This document shows positions 8,343 through 16,358 of a DNA stretch of 64,000 bases, one piece after another. Location: contig CAMJGE010000001.1 of NCBI GenBank assembly GCA_946405145.1, positions 1 to 64,000 of the forward strand, read 5' to 3'. Source of the stretch: an uncultured Prevotella sp. GTDB lineage: Bacteria > Bacteroidota > Bacteroidia > Bacteroidales > Bacteroidaceae. Both the position numbers and the translations under genes were made by a program. A model generated the notes under the pieces. The model ran no database searches, was not told the DNA's origin, and was given only the letters and a program-made list of their open reading frames with translations. Numbering within the stretch: the stretch's first letter is position 1; every line of letters starts with the position of its first letter.

Positions 8343-9218
8343 ATGAACAAAAGTCATAAAGAAACCATCAGCATCCGTTTCATCAGCACTGCCTTCATGG
8401 TGCTGGCTATAGCCATCTTCAAGCCTTTCGGACTAGAAGTATGGCAATGGCAAGCATATATTCATCTGTTGTGTCTCTTTACATTAGGATTGGTCAGTTG
8501 TTTTATAACGGAAATCATTCTGCGATACATTTTACGCATGCCTCGCTCCTACGATAGGGGCGTCAGTTACATCATCAGCCGCAATCTTCGCTTTCAGCTC
8601 ATCAATACGCCTTTGGTAGCACTATTAATCTGTCTGTATCGCCACTATGCGATGAGTAGTCTTGTAGAGAGTAATCAACTCTCGCCAAGCAACTATCTTG
8701 AGACGCTGGCAATTATTGCCTTCCTTTCATTTGCCATCGGACTCTATTGGCGCTTCAAGTTCCGCAGCAGGTATCTGGCAATGGAATTGGAAGAAACAAA
8801 ACTGCTGAATGAGCAGTTAAAGAAGCTGCCTTCGATAAATGCGGCAGAAACGCAAAGCAGCCATCCTCTTCAAGAAGAACTGACACTCAGCGGAACGACC
8901 AACGAATCGGTGACGCTCCAGATTTCTCACCTATTATATTTAGAAGCCGTAGGCAATTATGTTAAGGTTTGCCACCTTCGCGAAGGACAGATACATACCG
9001 ACATGCTACGCACCACTATGAAACAGATGGAGGAGACGCTCCTGCCCTACTCCATGATTGTGCGCTGCCATCGGGCTTTCTTGGTAAACCTAACCCAAGT
9101 AGAGCAGATTATCTCTCATTCTGGCTCCATCCAGTTGCTCATCAAGCACTGCCACGAGTCGCTCCCCGTATCTCGCAGTAATATGGCGCAAGTTAAAGCT
9201 GCGATTAATCGTCATTAA
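8343..9218 (+). CDS. Membrane-bound LytTR family transcriptional regulator
   Basis: 291 residues from ATG 8343. Four hydrophobic segments (about residues 11-27, 38-60, 84-103, 120-138) are followed by a short coiled stretch and a C-terminal LytTR DNA-binding domain (about 190-288: ISHLLYLEAVGNYVKVC, MIVRCHRAFLVNL, SLPVSRSNMAQVK). There is no receiver domain, so it is a one-component regulator sensing something in or at the membrane. It is divergent from a unit controlled by promoter copy D and is the natural candidate for binding that element. Confidence 0.85.
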   Translation: MNKSHKETISIRFISTAFMVLAIAIFKPFGLEVWQWQAYIHLLCLFTLGLVSCFITEIILRYILRMPRSYDRGVSYIISRNLRFQLINTPLVALLICLYRHYAMSSLVESNQLSPSNYLETLAIIAFLSFAIGLYWRFKFRSRYLAMELEETKLLNEQLKKLPSINAAETQSSHPLQEELTLSGTTNESVTLQISHLLYLEAVGNYVKVCHLREGQIHTDMLRTTMKQMEETLLPYSMIVRCHRAFLVNLTQVEQIISHSGSIQLLIKHCHESLPVSRSNMAQVKAAINRH

Positions 9219-9236
9219 AACTCAAGCAATACAATC

Positions 9237-9698
9237 ATGGTTAGAAAAGCTGCAAAAAAAGACATAAAAAGTATCATCGGGTTGTTGCACCAGGTGGATA
9301 TGGTGCATCATGTCATACGTCCTGATCTGTTTAAACCCAACACCACCAAATACAACGAACAAGAACTTGAAGCCTTGCTCGACGATGACAGCAAGCCCAT
9401 CTTCGTTTATGATGACGGGAAAGTGTTAGGGCATGCCTTCTGTCAGATTACGGAAGTGAAAGGCCACCATTTGCTTCAGGATGTCAAGACGCTCTATATT
9501 GATGATATCTGCGTTGACGAGTTGGCACGCGGCCAGCACGTAGGAAAAGCATTATATGAATATGTCTGCGACTACGCCAGGTCTATCGGCTGTTATAACA
9601 TTACCCTCAATGTCTGGGAGGGAAACGATTCTGCCTCATGCTTCTACAAAAACATGGGTATGGAAGTTCAAAAGACAGGAATGGAAATAATTCTATAA
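9237..9698 (+). CDS. GNAT family N-acetyltransferase
   Basis: 153 residues; DDICVDELARGQHVGKALYE is the acetyl-CoA site and SASCFYKNMGMEVQKTGMEI closes the fold. It starts 18 bp after the LytTR stop and probably shares its transcript. Acceptor unknown. Confidence 0.8.
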   Translation: MVRKAAKKDIKSIIGLLHQVDMVHHVIRPDLFKPNTTKYNEQELEALLDDDSKPIFVYDDGKVLGHAFCQITEVKGHHLLQDVKTLYIDDICVDELARGQHVGKALYEYVCDYARSIGCYNITLNVWEGNDSASCFYKNMGMEVQKTGMEIIL

Positions 9699-9717
9699 TC
9701 CCTAAACAAATACGATT

Positions 9718-10233
9718 ATGAAGATTTTGATTTTACAAGCCTCGCCACGTGCGAATGGTAACACCGCTTGGATGGCGGAAGAGTACAAGAAGGCTGCTGA
9801 AGCAGCAGGTCATGAGGTGACACTGGTGAATGTGTCGAAGAAAAAGATTGCTGGCTGCCTGGCCTGCGAGTACTGTCACAACAAAGGCAATGGTGCCTGC
9901 ATCCAGAAAGATGACATGCAGGAGCTGTACCCACTAATGGCAGAAGCCGAAGCACTGGTGTTGGCTGCACCCATCTACTATTTCACGCTTTGCGCCCAGA
10001 TTCAGGCTCCCATTCAGCGCATGTACTGCGTGAATGCTCCTGCTAAGGTAAAGAAGATGGCCCTTCTGATGTCGTCCTATTCACCTGGTGTCTATGACGG
10101 AGCAATGGCAGAGTTCCGTGATATCTGCAACTATTGGAAGGTGGAGAACATGGGGGCTGTCACTGCCAAGATTGACGAACAGAAGACTGAGGAAACCAAG
10201 CAGAAAGTGGTTTCTCTTGCCAGCAAGCTGTAA
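9718..10233 (+). CDS. NADPH-dependent FMN reductase / flavodoxin-family oxidoreductase
   Basis: 171 residues with the flavodoxin-like fold: ILQASPRANGNTAWMAEEY (phosphate loop, residues 3-21), GCLACEYCHNKGNGACIQKDDM (Cys-containing loop seen in many iron-sulfur flavoprotein-like reductases) and LAAPIYYFTLCAQIQAPIQR (isoalloxazine loop). It lies 19 bp after the GNAT gene, third in the LytTR run. Confidence 0.8.
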   Translation: MKILILQASPRANGNTAWMAEEYKKAAEAAGHEVTLVNVSKKKIAGCLACEYCHNKGNGACIQKDDMQELYPLMAEAEALVLAAPIYYFTLCAQIQAPIQRMYCVNAPAKVKKMALLMSSYSPGVYDGAMAEFRDICNYWKVENMGAVTAKIDEQKTEETKQKVVSLASKL

Positions 10234-10266
10234 TGTGCAATAACTTGGCAGGATGCTTCAGATTAC

Positions 10267-10356
10267 TTATGCCTTGTGGTTGTAGTACCTGATGAGCAGA
10301 GCGACTCCTGTGAAAGCTATGGCAAATTCAATGGCTACGATAAAGATGTACTGCAT
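10267..10356 (-). CDS. Putative 29-residue membrane micropeptide
   Basis: ATG 10356 to TAA 10267. The peptide has one hydrophobic helix (QYIFIVAIEFAIAFTGVALL) followed by a basic tail, RYYNHKA. It starts 35 bp after the stop of the flavodoxin-like gene on the same strand, so it may belong to the cobalamin-riboswitch transcript. No homology can be claimed. Confidence 0.4.
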   Translation of the reverse strand: MQYIFIVAIEFAIAFTGVALLIRYYNHKA

Positions 10357-10368
10357 AATAGTAATGGT

Positions 10369-10411
10369 TTTATAAGTCAGGAGAAATGGGTTTATAAGTT
10401 AGGAGAAATGG
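10369..10411 (-). repeat. 22-bp tandem duplication of a gene end
   Basis: Copies at 10369-10389 and 10391-10411 differ at one base. Each encodes ISPNL or ISPDL plus stop on the minus strand, so the last six codons of the flavodoxin-like gene have been duplicated in tandem. Confidence 0.7.
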
Positions 10412-10826
10412 CGCATATCCAATTCTCTAAAGTATTAGAGCGACCAGAGGTCGAGCGATAGAGATTACACGTCGGTACATCTGCATAAAGATAGTCGCCA
10501 ACGATGTGCGCCCCATTCTCTCTGAGTTCACGGCAGAAAGCATCGGTATAGATGCCGTTATCGCTCCTATTGCCAAGAGCCACCATAACAGCGAGATTTT
10601 TGCCACTCAGACTGGTACCACGGAACATCTGACTGGCATACTGCCAATGAGGTGACAGATTGCCACCTTCCTGAAACTCGACGGCAAGAACAATACTCTG
10701 GCTGTTCTCAATCTGCCTGACATTCATACTCTGGACGCTGACGGTCTCAGCACCCAACTTGTCAGCTATCGCCTCAGCGATAGCCTGACAACTGTCGTAC
10801 ACAACGACGATTGATTCATGTTTCAT
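10392..10826 (-). CDS. Flavodoxin-like protein under a cobalamin riboswitch
   Basis: 144 residues from ATG 10826 (MKHESIVVVYDSCQAIAEAI); the longer reading from 10883 runs back to the riboswitch edge. The N-terminus resembles a flavodoxin phosphate loop and the middle (SLSGKNLAVMVALGNRSDNG then TDAFCRELRENGAHIVGDY) matches the C-terminal half of flavodoxins. It probably carries FMN and shuttles electrons. With the riboswitch upstream, a role in cobalamin reduction, or in replacing a B12-dependent step, is an inference. Confidence 0.65.
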   Translation of the reverse strand: MKHESIVVVYDSCQAIAEAIADKLGAETVSVQSMNVRQIENSQSIVLAVEFQEGGNLSPHWQYASQMFRGTSLSGKNLAVMVALGNRSDNGIYTDAFCRELRENGAHIVGDYLYADVPTCNLYRSTSGRSNTLENWICAISPNL

Positions 10827-10889
10827 AATCCCACAAAAATGATAATTGCGCCTCACACTCTTACATCGAGAGCTGTTTGGCATATTACC

Positions 10890-11159
10890 GAAAAAGGCTG
10901 GTCTTCAGACTTTCCTCCACTCCCAAGCGCCTTCTCACCCAAATGGGCAATGGCGTGATTTAGCGAGAACAAAGCCAAATGTATTCGAGCTTTGTCGAGC
11001 GTGAACGCTATCAAGCAAAGCTTAATGGCGCTTATGCTTAGGAGCCATAATGGAGTTCACTGCTGCGGGACAGTCGAGGATTCACACCCCAGTTCCCAAT
11101 TAATCGCGGCTAAGCGAACCTTTACGGGCGACTCTTTTCAGAATCACAATGCAAAGGTA
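10890..11159 (-). promoter_or_regulatory. Cobalamin (B12) riboswitch with its promoter
   Basis: Read on the minus strand, a promoter -7 box TACCTTTG (11152-11159) is followed by a region with the conserved cobalamin-riboswitch blocks in order: GGTTCGCTTAGC, GGGAACTGGGGTGTGAATCC, CTGTCCCGCAGCAGTGA and, near the end, GTGGAGGAAAGTCTGAAGA followed by CCAGCC. The B12 box and the final paired segment are nearly canonical. It ends about 60 nt before the flavodoxin-like start. AdoCbl-type aptamers usually turn expression off when cobalamin is plentiful. Confidence 0.85.
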
Positions 11160-11241
11160 CAATATATAAATGAAAAAGGAGAACTTTTGAGGCAAAAATT
11201 GCAAAATTTCTCAGTTATCTCATTATCCTTAGGTATTTCTC

Positions 11242-11313
11242 CTATTTAAAACAAAGAACGGGGGCCATAATGACAGCAACCAGTATGCCGCAGATGATTC
11301 CCTTATGTTTCAT
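11242..11313 (-). CDS. Putative 23-residue hydrophobic peptide with own promoter
   Basis: ATG 11313 to TAG 11242; the peptide is MKHKG followed by a hydrophobic helix (IICGILVAVIMAPVLC) and FK. A -7 box TATCTTTG lies at 11343-11350 on the same strand, about 30 bp before the ATG. Short size makes this uncertain. Confidence 0.35.
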   Translation of the reverse strand: MKHKGIICGILVAVIMAPVLCFK

Positions 11314-11511
11314 TCTATCATAAACTATCCTAAATTATGGCACAAAGATACGAAATAACGGGGAATTATGAGTAACTTTGCAAATGAATGGCGATATACT
11401 GAGTGTGCCACAACAAGTTCTCATATCGATTTATGTTGGTTTTATCACTTTTGTGTTTTTCCCTGATAGTAGTAAATAAGATAAAGAGTAGAAGGTTAAT
11501 AAAAGAAGAAA

Positions 11512-11976
11512 ATGAGCATTCAAAAGCCCGTTTTGCACAAGAAATCATTCCAGGAACTAACTGTGGATGAGCTATACGAACTCTTGAGGGTGCGTAGCGA
11601 GGTATTTGTGGTAGAGCAGAAATGCGTCTATCAGGATCTGGACGGCGACGACCAGAAGTCCATCCATCTGTGGCTGACAGTGGCAGAGAAGGTAGTTGCC
11701 TTGGCTCGTGTCTGTCCTGCCGGTACTCACATGAAGGAGATTTCCATTGGTAGGGTTATCACAACCAAACGAGGCAAAGGCTATGGTAAACAAATCATGC
11801 TTCATGCTATCGATGCAGCAAGAGAGGATTTTAGAGCAAAGCTTATAGACATCGAGGCACAGGAATATGCCAAAGGCTTCTATGAAAGTGTTGGCTTCAA
11901 ACAGTCATCCGATAGCTTTATGCTCGATGGCATTCCCCACATCAAAATGACTTGGACAAATCTGACCTACGAATAA
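11512..11976 (+). CDS. elaA: ElaA-type GNAT acetyltransferase
   Basis: 154 residues. The N-terminal LTVDELYELLRVRSEVFVVE, then QKCVYQDLDGDD and IHLWL, is the signature of the ElaA subfamily of GNATs, with the acetyl-CoA loop at IGRVITTKRGKGYGKQIM. Physiological acceptor unknown. It is a single gene close to the left edge of the tRNA-His-bounded island. Confidence 0.85.
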   Translation: MSIQKPVLHKKSFQELTVDELYELLRVRSEVFVVEQKCVYQDLDGDDQKSIHLWLTVAEKVVALARVCPAGTHMKEISIGRVITTKRGKGYGKQIMLHAIDAAREDFRAKLIDIEAQEYAKGFYESVGFKQSSDSFMLDGIPHIKMTWTNLTYE

Positions 11977-12079
11977 CAAAACAAATCATTACTATCTCAT
12001 TTTGCGTGTAAACAATCAATGGATTTTGACCTCAAAAGAGTAGGTCTTGTAGAAAAACAGACAACGTCACTCAAAATCA

Positions 12080-12114
12080 AAAATCCCCGTAAGTTTTTGA
12101 CTCACAGGGATTTT
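12080..12114 (-). terminator. Terminator next to tRNA-His fragment
   Basis: AAAATCCC (12080-12087) pairs with GGGATTTT (12107-12114), with further pairs inside. It lies 4 bp beyond the 3' end of the tRNA-His remnant and mirrors the hairpin at 25195-25227 beside the intact tRNA. Confidence 0.65.
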
Positions 12115-12118
12115 GAGA

Positions 12119-12161
12119 GGGTGCCCAGTGGGACTCGAACCCACGACATTCAGAACCACAA
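12119..12161 (-). pseudogene. 3' half of tRNA-His (attachment-site remnant)
   Basis: These 43 bases match the 3' half of the intact tRNA-His at 25233-25307 from the acceptor end through the whole anticodon loop, with one mismatch (A for G after GTGCCC on the plus strand). Identity stops exactly at the 5' side of the anticodon stem. The rest of the tRNA is absent. This is the footprint left when an element integrates in a tRNA anticodon loop. Confidence 0.8.
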
Positions 12162-12224
12162 GCAAGTTGTCGAATTGCCCAGAACCCCTGTGTCTATCGG
12201 TATTTCGGCACTTTTGCGTTTTGC

Positions 12225-12242
12225 TTTTGCGCCAATTTTGCG
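12225..12242 (+). repeat. Arm-like motif, left end of island
   Basis: TTTTGCGCCAATTTTGCG lies 64 bp inside the tRNA fragment. The same motif occurs inverted at 24975-24989 and twice overlapping at 25096-25123, close to the other end. Confidence 0.5.
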
Positions 12243-12440
12243 ACGAATTTCCGCAGAGTTGTATTTAAACATAATTTCAAATTTGGAAACATCCTCTTCG
12301 CTTGAGAATGCCTATCCCCCTCCGTTTTTGAAGGAACGATTTTCTAATCTGATTGCAAAGATATAAAAAAAGTTGTAAATGCGTATAACTTTCTAAAACT
12401 TTTTGTATCTTTGCAGCCGAGATCATCAATTAAATGGATT

Positions 12441-12575
12441 ATGGATCAAAACAAATTTAAACGCTACGACAGCCCTGAGCAGTATGCTGAAGCTTTCCAG
12501 CAGATGATAGATGCTCGTGAAAAATGGCGCGAACAAGTACGTGAGCAGGAGGCCCAGATCGCACAAGAAGGTTAA
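12441..12575 (+). CDS. 44-residue charged protein, unknown
   Basis: ATG 12441 to TAA 12575, 28 bp after a -7 box TATCTTTG at 12406-12413. The peptide is highly charged and probably helical (AEAFQQMIDAREKWREQVRE). The promoter makes it credible; no family is recognised. It is the first gene inside the putative island. Confidence 0.5.
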   Translation: MDQNKFKRYDSPEQYAEAFQQMIDAREKWREQVREQEAQIAQEG

Positions 12576-12594
12576 CTACTATGCAGGAATTCTT

Positions 12595-12690
12595 ATGCGT
12601 CACGATCATCCATTGCACGATATGATTCTCTCATACTACCAGGACTTCTTGAAACATGTGCCACAATTGTATACACCAAGAGATAAATAA
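12595..12690 (+). CDS. Possible 31-residue peptide downstream
   Basis: ATG 12595 to TAA 12690 (MRHDHPLHDMILSYYQDFLK onward), 19 bp after the preceding small gene. It may be a real small partner or the remains of a longer gene. Low certainty. Confidence 0.3.
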   Translation: MRHDHPLHDMILSYYQDFLKHVPQLYTPRDK

Positions 12691-12744
12691 TCTTCTTACG
12701 TCTTTTTTAGAGGCAATTTCAGCACTTTAAGCAGATACAATATG

Positions 12745-13129
12745 CTCACAATTGATGAGTTGCAACAGGTTGAAATCGTCAGTTTATGTACCCATAAAAG
12801 AAGAGCTCTACGCGCCAACAATATTTAGAAGGAGAGCGACCTGTGTGGCTGGTATCTCCATATTGTTGGTAAAGTAGATAAATGTCTTGTTCTTTTCAGT
12901 TGCATATTATGTGAAGTGACGATAAATGGCAGGATATTTCTGTTTGGTAAAGTAATCTTGGTCAAACGTAGTAAACTCCCTGTTCATAAGGAATTTCGTC
13001 CATCGCGCATTGGTCATGCACCGCTTTTGGATTGCAAAGGTAGTCAATTCAAATCGTCACCGTCAAATTTTCGCTCTAAAACTCTATATTTAAGTAATCT
13101 ACAAACATCTCCGCTAATTTTTGTGGACA
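12745..13129 (-). mobile_element. Decayed IS4-type element, internally deleted
   Basis: The right end (13022-13129) carries the end TGTCCACAAAAATTAGCGG, a -7 box TACCTTTG and a start region almost identical to the remnant at 24529-24787. Read on the minus strand from about 13020, broken frames contain MTNARWTKFL, then QKYPAIYR, then FIYFTNNMEIPATQVALL, the last being the conserved region before the catalytic Glu in IS4-group DDE transposases. Stops and deletions make it inactive. No matching left inverted repeat was found. Confidence 0.65.
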
Positions 13130-13198
13130 ATAGTGATTAATTATATACTATAGATTATTAGTTTGTCCAAAATGGGCAAAGTTTTGTCTGATTTGTTT

Positions 13199-13229
13199 TT
13201 TGTATATAGGGTAATTTGAACTAATTTTG
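13199..13229 (+). promoter_or_regulatory. Promoter of truncated susC
   Basis: TTTG (13199-13202), 19 bp, TAATTTTG (13222-13229). It starts transcription about 25 bp before the ATG at 13261 and may now feed the galK operon. Confidence 0.65.
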
Positions 13230-13260
13230 CAGCCAATAACATTTTTTTAAACCAAAAAAT

Positions 13261-13965
13261 ATGAAGTTAAAACAGACGAAAACATTGATGCGCTCATGGT
13301 TGCTATTGTTCTTGTTGATGTTCTTTCCTGCAACTTTATTGGCCCAAAATGTCAAGAAGGTATCGGGAACGGTATTTGATGAGAATGGTGAAGCACTGAT
13401 CGGTGCTACAATTACCGAGTTGGCTAGCGCAAAAGGAGTGATTACGGACTTTGATGGAAATTTCTCTCTAGATGTAACTAGTGGGGCAAAATCCATTCAG
13501 GTGTCGTATGTTGGTTACAAAACGAAGACCGTCAATATTCCTGTTGCAGGAAAACTGACCATTCGTATGGAACCCGATGAAACCATGTTGCAGGAGACGG
13601 TGGTCATCGGCTATGGTGTGCAACGTAAGAGTGACCTGACAGGTTCCGTCTCAAACGTGAGCAGTAAGGACTTCAATCAGGGAGTCATCAACTCGCCAGA
13701 ACAGCTGATTAATGGTAAGGTGAGTGGTGTACAAATCGTGAATGGAGGCGGTTCGCCATCGGCAGGTAGCACTATCCGTATTCGTGGAGGTGCTTCGCTG
13801 AATGCCTCCAATGACCCGCTGATTGTACTTGACGGTGTTCCCATGGAAGTGGGTGGCAGTGTCAGTGGTAGCGGAAACTTCCTGAGTTTGATTAATCCGA
13901 ACGACATTGAGAGCATGACCATCCTGAAGGATGCATCTTCTACTGCTATCTATGGTTCGCGCTAG
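13261..13965 (+). pseudogene. Truncated SusC-like TonB-dependent transporter
   Basis: 234 residues instead of about 1000. Present are a signal peptide (about 9-29), a CarboxypepD-reg-like domain (about 34-110: VSGTVFDENGEALIGATI), and most of the plug (VVIGYGVQRKSDLTGSVSNV, IRIRGGASLNASNDPLIVLD, ILKDASSTAIYGSR). It stops at the exact point where SusC proteins continue into NGVIIITTK, so the barrel is missing, and no SusD follows. In frame +1 the sequence continues as ASKGCFENGMPTVALDAYK to a stop at about 14020, suggesting a deletion that joined susC to the end of another gene. Confidence 0.85.
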
Positions 13966-14151
13966 TAAAGGATGCTTTGAAAATGGCATGCCAACAGTTG
14001 CTTTAGATGCATATAAATAATTATATTAGTTAGTAATTATTAGTTGACACTTAAGTAAATAGAATTATCGGTAAGGATTTCGCAAAAAACGAATTAAGGC
14101 TCGGATAAGGTACCGTGCCTTCCATTTTAAGAACTTTTAAAATTTGAAGTT
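13966..14151 (+). other. Intergenic junction before galK
   Basis: It holds the short out-of-frame tail mentioned under susC and an imperfect hairpin AAGGCTCGG/CCGTGCCTT around 14096-14122 that may weaken read-through. No clear TAnnTTTG promoter was seen for galK itself. Confidence 0.4.
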
Positions 14152-15321
14152 ATGCAACAAAATAAACAGATGGTTCAAGATGTACGTAACCAGTTCAAAA
14201 CAAAATTCAGTGATGTAGAGGGTAACGTCTATGCAGCACCAGGTCGTATCAATCTGATTGGTGAGCATACCGACTACAACGGTGGCTACGTGTTTCCAGG
14301 TGCAGTAGATAAGGGGATGGTTGCAGAAATCAAGCCCAACGGTACTGACAAGGTGAGGGCTTTTGCCATTGACCTGAATGAAGATGTAGCGTTCAATATT
14401 AATGATGCGGAAGGTCCCAAGCAAAGTTGGGCACGCTATATCTTCGGCATCTGTCAGGAGATGAAGGCGCGTGGTGTCGAGGTGAAGGGATTCGATACGG
14501 CTTTCGCTGGTGACGTGCCCCTTGGTTCTGGCATGTCATCATCGGCAGCCCTTGAGAGTTGTTATGCTTTTGCGATGAACGACCTCTTTGGCGACAATAA
14601 GGTAGAAAAGGTGGAACAGGCTAAGGCTGGTCAGGCTACGGAGCACAAGTACATCGGCGTGAACTGCGGCATCATGGATCAGTTCGCTTCTGTCTTTGGG
14701 CGCAAGGGCTATCTGATTCGCCTGAACTGCCATACAATGGAATATGACTATTTTCCATTCGATCCACAAGGTTATCGACTGGTGTTGTTGAACTCTTGTG
14801 TGAAGCATGAATTAGCTTCTTCGGCTTATAACGACCGCCGTCGCAGTTGTGAGACCGTATTCGAACTCATTAAGAAGAATCATTCCGAAGTCGAGGCACT
14901 GAGCTATGCTACCTTAGATATGTTGGAGGAGGTGAGAAATCAAGTATCTGACGAAGACTACCATTGCGCTAAGTATGTGATTGAGGAACGTGAACGTGTA
15001 TTGGCAGTTTCTGAGGCACTGACCAAAGGCGACTATGCAGTGGTAGGTGAGAAGATGTATCAGACCCATGTAGGTTTGAGCCAGGACTATAAGGTTTCGT
15101 GTCCAGAGCTTGACTATCTGAACGAGATTGCCCGTGAGTGCGGTGTTACAGGTTCTCGCATGATGGGCGGTGGTTTCGGTGGTTGTACCATCAACCTGGT
15201 AAAGGATAACCTCTATGATGCTTTTATCGCTACGGCAAAGGAGAAATATCAGGAAGCCTACGGCAAGGAGCCATTGGTGTATGATGTGGTCATTGGTGAC
15301 GGTGCAAGAAAATTGTTATAA
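14152..15321 (+). CDS. galK: Galactokinase
   Basis: 389 residues, full length for the family. GRINLIGEHTDYNGGYVFPG (about residues 30-49) is the galactokinase signature, PLGSGMSSSAALE the ATP-binding motif 2 and GGGFGGCTINLV the GHMP motif 3. It phosphorylates galactose at C1 with ATP in the cytoplasm, the entry step for galactose released by the GH2/GH43 enzymes coded downstream. The gene is followed by galE after 1 bp, in an operon running to at least 20725. Confidence 0.95.
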   Translation: MQQNKQMVQDVRNQFKTKFSDVEGNVYAAPGRINLIGEHTDYNGGYVFPGAVDKGMVAEIKPNGTDKVRAFAIDLNEDVAFNINDAEGPKQSWARYIFGICQEMKARGVEVKGFDTAFAGDVPLGSGMSSSAALESCYAFAMNDLFGDNKVEKVEQAKAGQATEHKYIGVNCGIMDQFASVFGRKGYLIRLNCHTMEYDYFPFDPQGYRLVLLNSCVKHELASSAYNDRRRSCETVFELIKKNHSEVEALSYATLDMLEEVRNQVSDEDYHCAKYVIEERERVLAVSEALTKGDYAVVGEKMYQTHVGLSQDYKVSCPELDYLNEIARECGVTGSRMMGGGFGGCTINLVKDNLYDAFIATAKEKYQEAYGKEPLVYDVVIGDGARKLL

Positions 15322-15322
15322 A

Positions 15323-16351
15323 ATGAGAGAGTGTGTATTAATTTCAGGCGGTGCGGGCTATATCGGCTCGCACACTGCCGTCGAACTGATTGAGGCTGGC
15401 TATGATGTGGTGATTGTCGACAACCTGTCGAACTCGGAGATGGCTGCCGTGGAGGGTGTCCGTCAGATAACAGGTGTGGATGTGCCATTTGAACTGGTGA
15501 ATACCTGTGATATAGAAGCACTGAAGAAGGTCTTTGACAAGTATAAGTTCAACTCGGTCATTCACTTCGCTGCCTACAAGGCTGTGGGCGAGTCGATGGA
15601 GAAGCCGCTGATGTACTACCAGAACAACCTGACCTCGTTTATGAACATCTGCCAGTTGATGGTAGTGTACAATCGTCCGAACATCCTGTTCTCATCATCG
15701 GCTACCGTCTATGGCGATGCAGAACATCTGCCCGTGACCGAGCAAACTGAGCGACAGCCTGCTACATCACCCTACGGCAATACGAAGCAGATGGCCGAGG
15801 ACATTCTGCGCGACAGTTGCAGGGCTTATCCTGTACTTCACGGTGTTGCTCTGCGCTATTTCAATCCTGTAGGAGCCCATCCATCAGCATTGATTGGTGA
15901 ACTGCCCCGTGGCGTACCCAACAATCTGCTGCCCTTTGTCACCCAGACAGCTGCTGGCATCCGTGAATGCCTGTCTGTATTTGGCAATGACTATGATACG
16001 CCAGACGGCACTTGTCTGCGCGACTATATCGACGTGGTGGATTTGGCCAAGGCTCATGTGGCTACCATCAACCGTATGACTCAGGGTAAGATGCGCCAGG
16101 ACTACGAGATATTCAATGTCGGCACAGGCTGTCCTGTCTCCGTCTTGGAACTGGTGACGAAGTTCGAAAAGGTGAACAATCTGAAGTTGAACTACAAGAT
16201 TGTAGGTCGTCGCCCTGGTGATGTTCCTGCCGTCTGGGACGATGTTAAGTTGGCTAACGAGGAACTGGGCTGGAAGGCAGAGCGCACACTCGAAGAGACA
16301 CTTGCAGCCGCATGGAAATGGGAAAAAAGAGTACGTAACATTAAAGATTAG
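15323..16351 (+). CDS. galE: UDP-glucose 4-epimerase
   Basis: 342 residues from ATG 15323 (MRECVLISGGAGYIGSHTAV); the longer reading overlaps galK and is rejected. GGAGYIGS is the NAD-binding loop, SSSATVYG the Ser/Thr of the active site, SPYGNTK the YxxxK pair. It interconverts UDP-galactose and UDP-glucose. It sits 1 bp after galK and 7 bp before the nucleotidyltransferase. Confidence 0.95.
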   Translation: MRECVLISGGAGYIGSHTAVELIEAGYDVVIVDNLSNSEMAAVEGVRQITGVDVPFELVNTCDIEALKKVFDKYKFNSVIHFAAYKAVGESMEKPLMYYQNNLTSFMNICQLMVVYNRPNILFSSSATVYGDAEHLPVTEQTERQPATSPYGNTKQMAEDILRDSCRAYPVLHGVALRYFNPVGAHPSALIGELPRGVPNNLLPFVTQTAAGIRECLSVFGNDYDTPDGTCLRDYIDVVDLAKAHVATINRMTQGKMRQDYEIFNVGTGCPVSVLELVTKFEKVNNLKLNYKIVGRRPGDVPAVWDDVKLANEELGWKAERTLEETLAAAWKWEKRVRNIKD

Positions 16352-16358
16352 ACAAAAT

